NCBI RefSeq assembly: GCF_000003815.2 | Contig: NC_049988.1 | Span: 22,869,069 to 22,933,068, forward strand | DNA length: 64,000 nucleotides | Reading direction: 5' to 3' | Origin: Branchiostoma floridae | Taxonomy: Eukaryota; Chordata; Leptocardii; Amphioxiformes; Branchiostomatidae | Part shown: positions 43,701 to 55,700 of the stretch, piece by piece | Layout of the letters: every line of letters begins with the position of its first letter | Position numbering within the stretch: position 1 is the stretch's first letter | Notes under the pieces: generated by a model | Databases searched by the model: none | Told to the model about the DNA's origin: nothing | Seen by the model: only the letters and a program-made list of their open reading frames with translations | Made by a program: the position numbers and the translations under genes

Positions 43701-46700
43701 AGCTGTGGTTCAACATCCAATCTCCGCATGACGTGTTTGTTATTAAAACTGTGTGGTATGCAGACAGTTCTGGCAGATTTCAGTACAATAGAGTCTGCAT
43801 GTTGATCCTAGTACTGATATAACTTCTCTTTGACATGTAGAGTTGATAGTGGAGCTTTGTGGGCCTGTGGCAGCAGCTGGTTATGACTTATGTTACTGTA
43901 AATTGTGTTCAGGGTGCTTGCTGGGACTTATTTTCACACATTAGGGAAGTGTTTGCAGATAGAGTAGTGGGGTGTGTGAAAGAGCGAATACTCAAATGTT
44001 CACCACAAAAAGTCTATTGCAAATGTTTACACATTTGAATTGTCGTGCAATAAAGTTCTTTTATTGACAAGGTTTATTACAAGGTTTATTTCAAAATGCA
44101 TGGCTTGGCACTGAATTGTGCTGACATGTACAAACACATTCATTAAGACAACCACAATAAAAACAAAATCATTAGGCCACACCAATTTAATTTCTTGGTT
44201 CACGGATTCGCTCGCTCCTATTTTTTGGAAAAAAAAAATAAAAATGAAAATTACCACTCAGCAAATTTTCACCATTAATGAAACCATTCACCAACTTTCT
44301 GGTGTAGCAAATTGGCCTTTATATTGTAATCTCCTTAATGTGTGGGTATTATTATTGAAGTTATATTTTTCGTTCATGAAGAATGGGATAAACAGAAAAA
44401 CTGACACTACTTCTGTAAATCCATGAACCAAGAAATTAAATTGGTGTGGCCTTATATTACATTAAACAAGCTTCATGTGCCACACCTACATACCCAGTAT
44501 CAACATATAAATGTACAAAAATGACTCTGTTAATGAAGCGCCCCCTATCAACTGTCAGGATGATAACATCTTCTGTTATAAAATACTTGTTGGAACAAAA
44601 ATAGAAAAAATAGATAAGCATTGAATATGGACAACTAGAATCCTGTTCAATGTAGCACATGTATTTCCAGAAGATGAAAACAAGACATTGACCAAATGTT
44701 TCCCATCCCCCCCAGGCGTCAATGGACCTCCCCCCAGACAAGGCCAAGGTGCTGAGAAGTTACGACAACGACAAGAAATGGGACCTGATCTGTGACCAGG
44801 TAGGGCAACAAACAAACAAACAAGTGTTCATGTTAGGTAGTGTTAGACAACACAAGAAATGGGACCTGATCTGTGACCAGGTAGGGCAACAAACAAACAA
44901 ACAAACAAACAGGTGTTCATGTTAGGTAGTGTTAGACAACATAAGAAATGGGACCTGATCTGTGACCAGGTAGGGCAACAAACAAACAAACAAACAAACA
45001 GGTGTTCATGTTAGGTAGTGTTAGACAACATAAGAAATGGGACCTGATCTGTGACCAGGTAGGGCAACAAACAAACAAACAAACAAACAGGTGTTCATGT
45101 TAGGTAGTGTTAGACAACATAAGAAATGGGACCTGATCTGTGACCAGGTAGGGCAACACACAAACAAACAAACAGGTGTTCATGTTAGGTAGTGTTAGAC
45201 AACATAAGAAATGGGACCTGATCTGTGACCAGGTAGGGCAACAAACAAACAAACAAACAAACAAACAGGTGTTCATGTTAGGTAGTGTTAGACAACACCA
45301 GAAATGGGACCTGATCTGTGACCAGGTAGGGCAACAAACAAACAAACAAACTAACAAACAGGTGTTCATGTTAGGTAGTGTTAGACAACACCAGAAATGG
45401 GACCTGATCTGTGACCAGGTAGGGCAACAAACAAACAAACAGGTGTTCATGTTAGGTAGTGTTAGACAACATAAGAAATGGGACCTGATCTGTGACCAGG
45501 TAGGGCAACAAACAAACAAACAAACAAACAGGTGTTCATGTTAGGTAGTGTTAGACAACATAAGAAATGGGACCTGATCTGTGACCAGGTAGGGCAACAA
45601 ACAAACAAACAAACAAACAGGTGTTCATGTTAGGTAGTGTTAGACAACACAAGAAATGGGACCTGATCTGTGACCAGGTAGGGCAACAGGTGTAAATGGG
45701 GATTCTGATGAGTTTTGATTATATCTTGATTAAGTATTAATGGTGCCAGGCACACTCAAACGAAACCTCTACATAACTTCATAAGGACCACCTGCCAAAT
45801 ATGACCACTTTTTGGTGGTCCCTTTGACGCAAGCATTGAGAATCCTGAAGTACTAATTTTTGTCACAGAAAACAGAAGAGTTCCCAGTTTATGGGGCTCT
45901 GTTGGCTGTGACAAAAAGTTGCTTTGAAACTGATATAAACCTAAAAAAGATGTATGTAAAGTTTTGATTCACTGTTGTCATGTGGTTTGTGTTATCCATT
46001 TTTAAGTGATAAACATTTTGTTTTAAAAAGTGTTTAATACTAAGTTTTGTTACTGTCGTGTTACAGGAAAGAGTCCAGGCCAAAGAGCCCCCACACACGT
46101 ACCTACAGAAACTACAGGGGTACATGGAAGTCAACACAGCCAAGAAGGTCAGGAAAACTTGCACTACATGTCTATATGATACAAAATCTTTCATGATAAA
46201 TAAAATACATTTTGCAGTGTAGCAATGTGGAGAACCTACTGTCCATAATGAAACCTGATATATCCCAATGTGACACATGTAGCAAATTATTGCAGATCGT
46301 CATCATCAGTTATACCAACATTTCAGAATGACGTTTAAAAGACAACTATATTACAGCTATCTTTACATATCAGATATTTTCAGAATAAGATGTAGCAAAG
46401 AGTGCAAAGGAAACCTGTATATAGATGTTTCATTTAGATTTTATTGTTTTTCTCTCTTTTTTTTTGATGAAAATGATGTTTTTTCTCCTTTTGCCCAGAA
46501 GAGTAGTCGCAAGATGCTGGAGTCCACACAGGTGCTGAGGGACATCGAGATCTCGCTTAGGACTAACAACATTGAGTAAGTATGATAATTTATCAATAAT
46601 CATATTCTTATCACAAGATATAAATGTTTAACTGTACCTACATAACATGGACATCTCGCTCAGGACTAACAACATCGAGTAAGTATCATAGTCTTTAATA

Positions 46701-49700
46701 ATCATATAAGAGATAAAATAACATAGTTGTACCTACGTAGTACATTACATCGTGATGTCGCTCAGGACGCTCACTTAGCATCAATGCTATCTAAGAGTGG
46801 AAACCATCTTTTCATATTTTACATTATGAATGTGAATTGGCTTAAGGGAGGAATGTTCCTAAAGTTTCAAAATGTATGTGTACATAGATTTAGAAGTATA
46901 TGATTGCTTTGTTTAGGATAGTACATGTATGAAGGAAGTTATATGGAGATATAGTATGATACAGTATACACAAAGGAAGTCCTGAATAATTTTATTTCCA
47001 CAGGTGGGTGAAAGAGTTTCTGAACCAGGAGAACAGTGGACTGGATGTGCTGGTGGACTATCTCACATTCACTCAGATACAGATTGTCTCGTAAGTAAAC
47101 TTCACCTCATCAGCTTTACAGAGATTTTAAAGACAATATTGCTGCACTTTTTCTGTAATAAAGGAGCAGAATATTGAAGATTTTCCACTGTCATACAACA
47201 CCAAAATTTGCTTACCTCGAATTTTCAGTCGCACTTCTGTCGACCTTCTTCAGGAGTGACGATTCAGTTACTCTGATCACGTGACTCGAGTAACAAATCA
47301 TAAAAGGAGTAGAATAGTTTTCCATTGGTGAAATCTTGTAATTTGTCATGTTTAAGGGTAACGCTTTTCATTGTCAATCGCTAAAATTCCATCATCATTC
47401 ATATTAACTCTGGCCTCTGACAGGAGTCCCTCACCGAAGGCCAAACCTTCTTCACTGCATCCTAACCAACATGTTTATACATGTTATTCCCACCCCTACA
47501 GGAAAGACGACACATTCGGCAGCATGTCTACCAACTCCAGTCTGAGGAACATGGTCGGCTCCAGTCCGTACAGACTGTCCCATAACTACAAACCTTCATC
47601 ACCACATCCTAACACACATGTTTATACCCACCCTACAGTAAAGACGACACATTCGGCAGCATGTCTGCTAACTCCAGTCTGAGAAACATGGTCGGCTCCA
47701 GCCTGTACAGACTGTCCCATAACTACAAACCTCCATCACCTCATCCTAACACACATGTTTATACCCCACAGTAAAGACGACACATTCGGCAGCATGTCTA
47801 CCAACTCCAGTCTGAGGAACATGGTCGGCTCCAGTCCGTACAGACTGTCCCATAACTACAAACCTCCATCACCTCATCCTAACACACATGTTTATACCCT
47901 ACACTAAAGACGACACATTCGGCAGCATGTCTGCCAACTCCAGTCTGAGGAACATGGTCGGATCCAGCCTGTACAGACTGTCACATAACTACAAACCTCC
48001 ATCACCTCATCCTAACACACATGTTTATACCCCACAGTAAAGACGACACATTCGGCAGCATGTCTGCCAACTCCAGCCTGAGGAACATGGTCGGCTCCAG
48101 CCTGTACAGACTGTCACATAACTACAAACCTTCATCACCACATCCTAACACATATGTTTATACCCAACAGTAAAGACGACGCATTCGGCAGCATGTCTGC
48201 TAACTCCAGCCTACGTAACATGGTTGGCTCCAGCCCATACACTCACAGACTGTCCCATAACTACAAACCTCCATCACCACATCCTAACACACATGTTTAT
48301 ACCCCACAGTAAAGACGACACATTCGGCAGTATGTCTGCCAACTCCAGTCTGAGGAACATGGTTGGCTCCAGCCTGTAGTCTCACAGACTGTCCCATAAC
48401 TACAAACCTCCATCACCTCATCCTAACACACATGTTTATACCCGACAGTAAAGACGACACATTCGGCAGCATGTCTGCCAACTCTAGTCTGAGAAACATG
48501 GTCGGCTCCAGCCTGTACAGACTGTCCCATAACTACAAACCTCCATCACCTCATCCTAACACACATGTTTATACCCCACAGGAAAGACGACACATTCGGC
48601 AGCATGTCTGCCAACTCCAGCCTGAGGAACATGGTCGGCTCCAGCCCGTAGTCTCACAGACTGTCCCATAACTACAAACCTCCATCACCTCATCCTAACA
48701 CACATGTTTATACCCCACAGGAAAGACGACACATTCGGCAGCATGTCTGCCAACTCCAGCCTGAGGAACATGGTCGGGTCCAGTCCGTACGCGAAGAGCC
48801 CCTCCCGCAAGTCCACCAAGAAGAACCGAGACGTGGGCACAACTCGGGAGCGTGAAGACGTGCACGTCTGTATCATGTGTCTCCGCGCCATCATGAACTA
48901 TCAGGTAAGGTCAATGACCTGTACCAGATGAATGTAAGTTCATCTGTGACTGTAGTGAACATTATGTTACAATAGTAAGACCCTATATCTGTACACAAAA
49001 TAAAGTGGCATTTACATCAGAGCCCAGCAACCTTCCCTCAACCGAGACGGGGGCCTTTGCTGACATCAAACTTCCAGTCCGGATGTGTGACTAAATAGGT
49101 TTTGGGTCATTTCTACTTGAGAAGGATCAGAGGACTGATCCAAACCTTGTTGGTAAGCGCTTTATTTTGTGTGCGGATATAGAGACTTAAAATTGTAACA
49201 TGACCTTAACCAGATGGCTGCCACCCTGTGGTGTTCAATAACATAATGTAGCAAGTGGTAGGACAGAGCCTGTGGGGCTGGTCACTTTGAAGTGTGAGAA
49301 TGTCCGCATCATGTGTCTGCGCACCATCATGAACTATCAGGTGAGGTCAACGACCTGGACCAGACGGCTGTCGCCATGGTTACAGTTAAAGTAGCAGACA
49401 CCCTGTGGTGTTCGGTTGCACAATGTAGCAAGTGGTAGGACAAAGCCTATGGGGCTGGGCATCATATAGCTTTAGAATGTGTGCATCATGTGTCTCTGCG
49501 CCATCATGAACTATCAGGTAAGGTCAACGACCTGAACCAGGCGGCTGTCTCCATGGTTACAGTTAAAGTAGCAGACACCCTGTGGTGTTTGATTACACAG
49601 TGTAGCAAGTGGTAGGACAAAGCCTGTAGAGCTGGTCACCATAAAGCGTGAGGATGTCTGCATCATGTGTCTGAGTCCCATCATGAATTATCGGGTAAAA

Positions 49701-52700
49701 ATCTGACTCAGGGCCAGGGGTTCAGGGTTTGAATCCCTGTTTGGTGCCCACGTGTCTTATACTCTACCAGGAGGGGTTATTACTTTATTGTTATTGTTTT
49801 TTCTCAATTGTTGCTGTTCCTTATTACTGTATTAATTTATCTTATATTTACTACACGTGTATGTAGATTTAATTTTAGTATTTTAACTTAGTTAAGTGGA
49901 GGAGGGATTTGTACAAGCCATGCAGGCTTCTCCCCTCCTCCTGCACTTTTCTTAACTTTTCTTTACTTTAATTGTTATTATTTTTATGTGCAAAATAAAC
50001 AAACATAAACAAACAGGTTGTTGTTTGTCTCTTCCAGCATGGGTTTAACATGGTGATGGCCCACAAGATGTGTGTGACGGCGATCGCTCTCAGTCTCAAC
50101 CATAACAGTCCCAGGTACGAAAACTCTTCTGTCGGTAGCCAATCAGAGCTTAGCCTTCTGCTGGTACTGTGTTTAAGATTTTTTTGAGTTGTTTTCTACT
50201 GATTATTAGTAGATATCAAGCTGTAAGAACAATTGTAGCTTTGATCATTATGCAGATGGAAAACATCTATTTTAGTTGTACATATAGTAAGGTTCTTCAA
50301 AGACACAACCAGAATTGTAATCACTTCCAAAGTTTTAATTGTAGGACTTTAAACGATGTAACTGTATCTCTGTTATATACTTTGTCTGACCCTTGCCTCT
50401 TCCCTCTTCACCTCAATGAAAAGCAGCCTGCAGGCCGATTTGAGCTTTCATGAATAAATAAAGGTTCAAACAAACAAACAAACAGTTGTATTTTCTATCA
50501 CAAAACAACCAACATTAGGGCATCTACAATATGGCATTCTCTTCCCTTCCAGAACGAAGGCCCTTGTCCTTGAGCTGCTGGCAGCCATGTGCCTGGTGAA
50601 GGGGGGGCACGAGATCACACTCAAGGCTTTCGACAACTTTAAGGAGGTACGTGTCATCTTAAGATATCTCCCAAGATGCAAGCAATAATTATTTTCCTGA
50701 AATGGTGTGATGATGGTTTTAAGTACACAGTTTCGTGTTTAGTTACCTATGAAAGAAAGCGGAATATTTGTGATCCAAAGAACTAAAACAGAAACAAGGT
50801 TTGAAAGATCTGTTGACAACTTCTCAAGTTGTGCTGCAATATTCTCGATGATCTAAACAGCGTAATCCATAACAGTTTACTTGTCATTTATGCACATGTC
50901 TTTTTGCTTCCAGGTTTGCTACGAGACGAAGCGGTTTGAAAAACTGATGGATTCCTTCTGTACCGAGGAGAGCAACATTGACTTCATGGTGAGGATGGTT
51001 TTATTTACACTTCATACTGAAGGTAGTATAGTGTGTTCTGTATATTAGTTTGGCTGTAAAAGACGGGTACATGTAGCTAGGGCTAGGCAACCAGCCAGCA
51101 TCCTCCTAACGCCCGATCCCAACGGCATTAGCCTATGGGGCCCTGCTATCTCATTCCCTATCAGTGGTTATTATGATTGTCGCCACAAACAAGCTGTCAA
51201 CCAATCAGAGAATAGGCCTTTCTTGGGCTTGTTGTTGTCGCAAGCTGTCTCGTAAAGGCCGCTGGGAAGCCATCAGCCAATCATGTTACGTATTACATGG
51301 CTCCATCCTCCTACGCCCGATCCCCAACGGCTGACTGCCCATATAAGGGCAAGCTCATTAAAATTTATAAGTAGGGTGCTCCCTGGCTGTTGAAGAGTTA
51401 AATTTTGATGGCATGTCACACGCTACATGTTTTCTTTTTGGCAATGCCACAGGGACGGAGCCGTTGGTACAACACTATGATTTAGTAATGATTATCATTT
51501 TTCTACATATTCCACGCATAGATTCTCAAGAGAATTCTACAAATTCCAGTCACGGATTTCTGAGGGAATATCTTTGGGGACTGGCCTTTGCATATAGCAA
51601 GGAGGAACTTTTATCTTGGGGCATGGAAGAGCAGTAGTTTGTACAAACTATTGCAGCTTTTATAAGACCTTGTATGAATTGTCAGACAGGAATTGAAGAT
51701 GTGTGTTGATATGTGAGCTAACAGCATGTTGTTTGTTGTTTGTTTCAGGTTGCCTGTATGCAGTTTATCAACATCGTTGTGCACAGTGTGGACGACATGA
51801 ACTACAGGGTACATCTACAGTACGAGTTCACTCAGCTGGGCCTCGACACTTATCTAGAGGTAAGCAGTCATATTACTAAAAAGTTCTCAAGACATAGTAT
51901 GCCTTGCAGTGCAAAATTAAAGAAAAAATTAATATACAGCTGTAAAAAATGTGCATCTTAATAATACCATAATGTGTTTTGTTCCAAAGAGTAAACGTAT
52001 CTGTTATTGAATAGAATTTTGGGAAAACTTCAATCCACAGAAACATTATACTTGTACATGTACACAGATGATATAGATGTCATTTGTGAAATTTGCCCTG
52101 TTTTAGTAACATGTCTTAGACTATTACAAGTTGGAGAACTTTTTCCATACTCAAAAAGTCTTCTAGTGTGGCTTAGATGCACAAAAAGGCTGAGATCTAG
52201 CCTAATATACAAAAAATAACCCAGCAGGTTGATTTTACCAAATTAGAACAAGAAATAACACTTCTCCCCTGACATTTCATTTTTGTTTGATCACAGAAAC
52301 TGAGAAACACAGAGAGTGACAAGCTCGGGGTCCAGATCCAGGCGTACCTGGATAACAAGTTCGACGTCGCGTCTCTGCTGGACGACTCAGAGACCAAAAC
52401 AGCTGCTCTGGAGAGAGTGGTGGAGCTGGAGGAACAGGTCTCACATGTAAGTTCTTAATGGTCTCACACACACAGCTCAGTTTGTAGTCTCAGATGTCGG
52501 TTTGGGATGGCATCGCATTTGTAAGTATTGATTCAAGTTCAGAATATTAAGTATTTATAATCATAATGTGAAATTGAAAAATTGTTAACCATGTCATTTT
52601 ATCATTCATGAAAATAAATGTAATTCAGACCTGACATTTTACATGTACCTATCTGCCAACATCGATATCATATAAAAGATGGATTGATTGATTAATTGAT

Positions 52701-55700
52701 TGATTGAAATTAATTAAATGTACATGGTCAGATGTAGAATTTTACTTCAGTCTCCCATGTAGGTTTATTGTGGTCTCACAGGTAAGTTTTCAGCTCACAA
52801 ATAATGTTCCTTTCCTTGTAGTTGAGTGAGAAGCTGCAAGACCTTGAGGAAGAGTCCTTAGTGAAAAGTCTGAAAAGTTTCTTTTCCTTTCCTTAGTAAA
52901 AAGTCTTAAGTTTCTGTTCCTTTCCTTCCAGCTGAGTGAGAAGCTACAGGACCTTGAGGAGGAGTCTTTAGTAAAAAGTCTTGAACTTGAGCGGCAGCTG
53001 GCCGAGGCGCTGAGGGAGGCAGAACTTCTCAAGGTACGTCAGGTTAAACTTCGTTCCTTTAGAAGATTCCAAGAAACAGACTGTTGTAAAATAAATTGAT
53101 TTATACAACAATTTTCATCAATCAATGACTGTTTTTGTAAAGGTACAGTACATACCTCCCAAATTTTCGATGTCTACCAGTACATCATCATCAGGGCAAT
53201 GACCTAGTCTCAGTTCTCGCGAGAGAAAATTTGGGAGGTATGTACTGTACCTTTACAAAAACAGTCATTGATGAAAAGTGTTGTAACTGTTTGCATACGT
53301 GACTGATGAACCTCTTCAACGAAATTGATTTATATCAATATTCGTTGTGTTTGAAAGTACCCTTAGAAGAAAAGACCAAAGTCCTTGCCACACACTTCAT
53401 AAAGCACAGGACGGCACCATTCTTTGTTTCTTTAGCCCTAGGGCAACACAAGTTTGTGCAATGACTACAGCAGGGGGCTGGGCCACTGGTGGTGGTCTGT
53501 GTGTTTGACTTCCATACTCTTTCCCAAATGCTGAGTGCTAAGCAGAGAAAGCAGCATGTACCATTTTTAAACTAAATCAAAGTCTTGGGTATAACCTGAC
53601 CAGGGATAGAAACCATACAATACTAAATACAAGGCAAACAGGCCTTTAGGTAATTGTTGTCTTATGTTACCAGGAAACTGGGGTTGTGAAACTTAAGTGA
53701 TGTATTGACCACATTGTTAAAACCCTCATTCCCCACCTACAGTTATTAAGTCTAAAAAATAAATGTGTCTAAAGGCACCTTTAGGTAACTGTTGTCTTAT
53801 TTCCCCAGGAAACGTGTCAAAGCGGACGTTGAATTGATGTTTTGACCACAGACTTAAAACCATCTTCCCCTACTACTATGAAAGTTGCAAGCAAAAATAG
53901 ACGAATTGTGTTTTGCTGCATTTTTAGGTTATTGTTGTTTTACTTCCCCAGGAAACATGTGCCAAAGCAGACACGGAGGTAACGACTCTTCGCCGGCTGG
54001 TGAAACAGAAGGATGAAGAAGTCATCAAACACCAGACACTGCTGGACTCCAAACTGCAGGTCAGGGGCTCCCTCTAGCAACATTGCCTAAAACTGCAGCC
54101 TTATTGAGAAAGTCAAAGCATTAAATGAATATTTGCTTTTAGAGGTGGCTTTAGTTAGATGTCATCAAACACCTGACACTGCTGGACTCCAAACTGCAGG
54201 TCAGGGGCTCCCTCTAGCAACACCAACTAAAACTGCAACCTGTATCTTGTACTCTTGATCCAGATTTTGGAGAGTTAGACTCGTCTGTATTGTTAAATGC
54301 AGCAGGAAAGTGTTGCAATCCTTAGGATAGGATGGTAAACCGTTCATGAAACTTGTAGAAAACAGCAAGCTTTGTACTTGTATATACTGCACATAACATT
54401 TGTCTTTCCTGTCAAGACCAGTTGAAGTTTAGCTCTCCGATAATCCAAGACTTGGTCAAAACATGTACAAGTTAGAGAAATTATTTCCACAGAACCATAC
54501 CAAAGGACAATTCCCTCAAAAGCAATATTAATATTAATGACATACCAGCCTGATGAAGATATTGACCTGGCCAAGATCATCATATTTTGCATCTTGTTTT
54601 TTTACATCTTGTTTTTCCAACAGCTTCAATGTCGAGATGAGGATTGGTTGATGCACTGATTGATTGATGTATTGATAAATTGATGTATTGATTGCTAACC
54701 CCACCTGTAGGAGTTGCAGCTGCAGCGCCGAGAGGAGGCAGACGGAGCGTCGTCGCCGGGGGAACACGACGACAAACGTGCCGCGCCGATCCTTTCCATC
54801 CCACCTCCCCCTGCCGAACCCTACCAGACTGACGCAGGTGAGATGTTTGTTTGTTTGTTTGTTTGTTTGTTTGGGAACACGACGACAAACGTGCCGCCCC
54901 GATCCTCTCCATCCCCCCTCCCCCCGCAGAACCCTACCAGACTGACGCAGGTGAGATGTTTGTTTGTTTGTTTGTTTGTTTGTTTGGGAACACGACGACA
55001 AACGTGCCGCCCCCATCCTCTCCATCCCCCCTCCCCCTGCTGAACCCTACCAGACTGACGCAGGTGAGATGTTTGTTTGTTTGTTTGTTTGTTTGGGAAC
55101 ACGACGACAAACGTGCCGCGCCGATCCTCTCCATCCCCCCTCCCCCTGCTGAACCCTACCAGACTGACGCAGGTGAGATGTTTGTTTGTTTGTTTGTTTG
55201 TTTGTTTGGGAACACGACGACAAACGTGCCGCGCCGATCCTCTCCATCCCCCCTCCCCCTGCAGAACCCTACCAGACTGATGCAGGTGAGATGTTTGTTT
55301 GTTTGTTTGTTTGTTTATTTGTTTGTTTGTGAACACGACGACAAACGTGCCGCCCCGATCCATTCCCCCTCCCCCTGCCGAACCCTACCAGTCTGACGCA
55401 GGTGGGGATGTTCTGTGCCTGTTTGTTTGTTTGTTTGTTTGAATCTTTGCTTATTCACAAGAAGCTCAAATAGGCCTGTTTGACACAATCTAACAAAGGT
55501 ACAGATCACAGGTTATAATCTGATAAAGTTTCTCTTCAGACTTTTCAGCCAGTAATTAGGCAAACTAAGTGGCATTTTGGTGGCTTTTTGTATTAGTTCG
55601 AAACCTTAGTGTCTAGCTTTTTTATCATTCTCTTTGAAAGGAATACACTGTTTACATTTTAATCTGCTCTGTTATTTAGTTTCCTTTGATATGGGCCAAA

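Noticed and set aside
45100-45544. ORFs encoding [13 protein letters not shown]-type repeats on both strands
   Set aside because: They are the FMNL exon 2 donor minisatellite read through; there are no acceptors for the intermediate units.
54534-55396. ORFs rich in FVCLFVCL or NKQTNKQ
   Set aside because: They come from (TTTG)n tracts in the exon 14 array.
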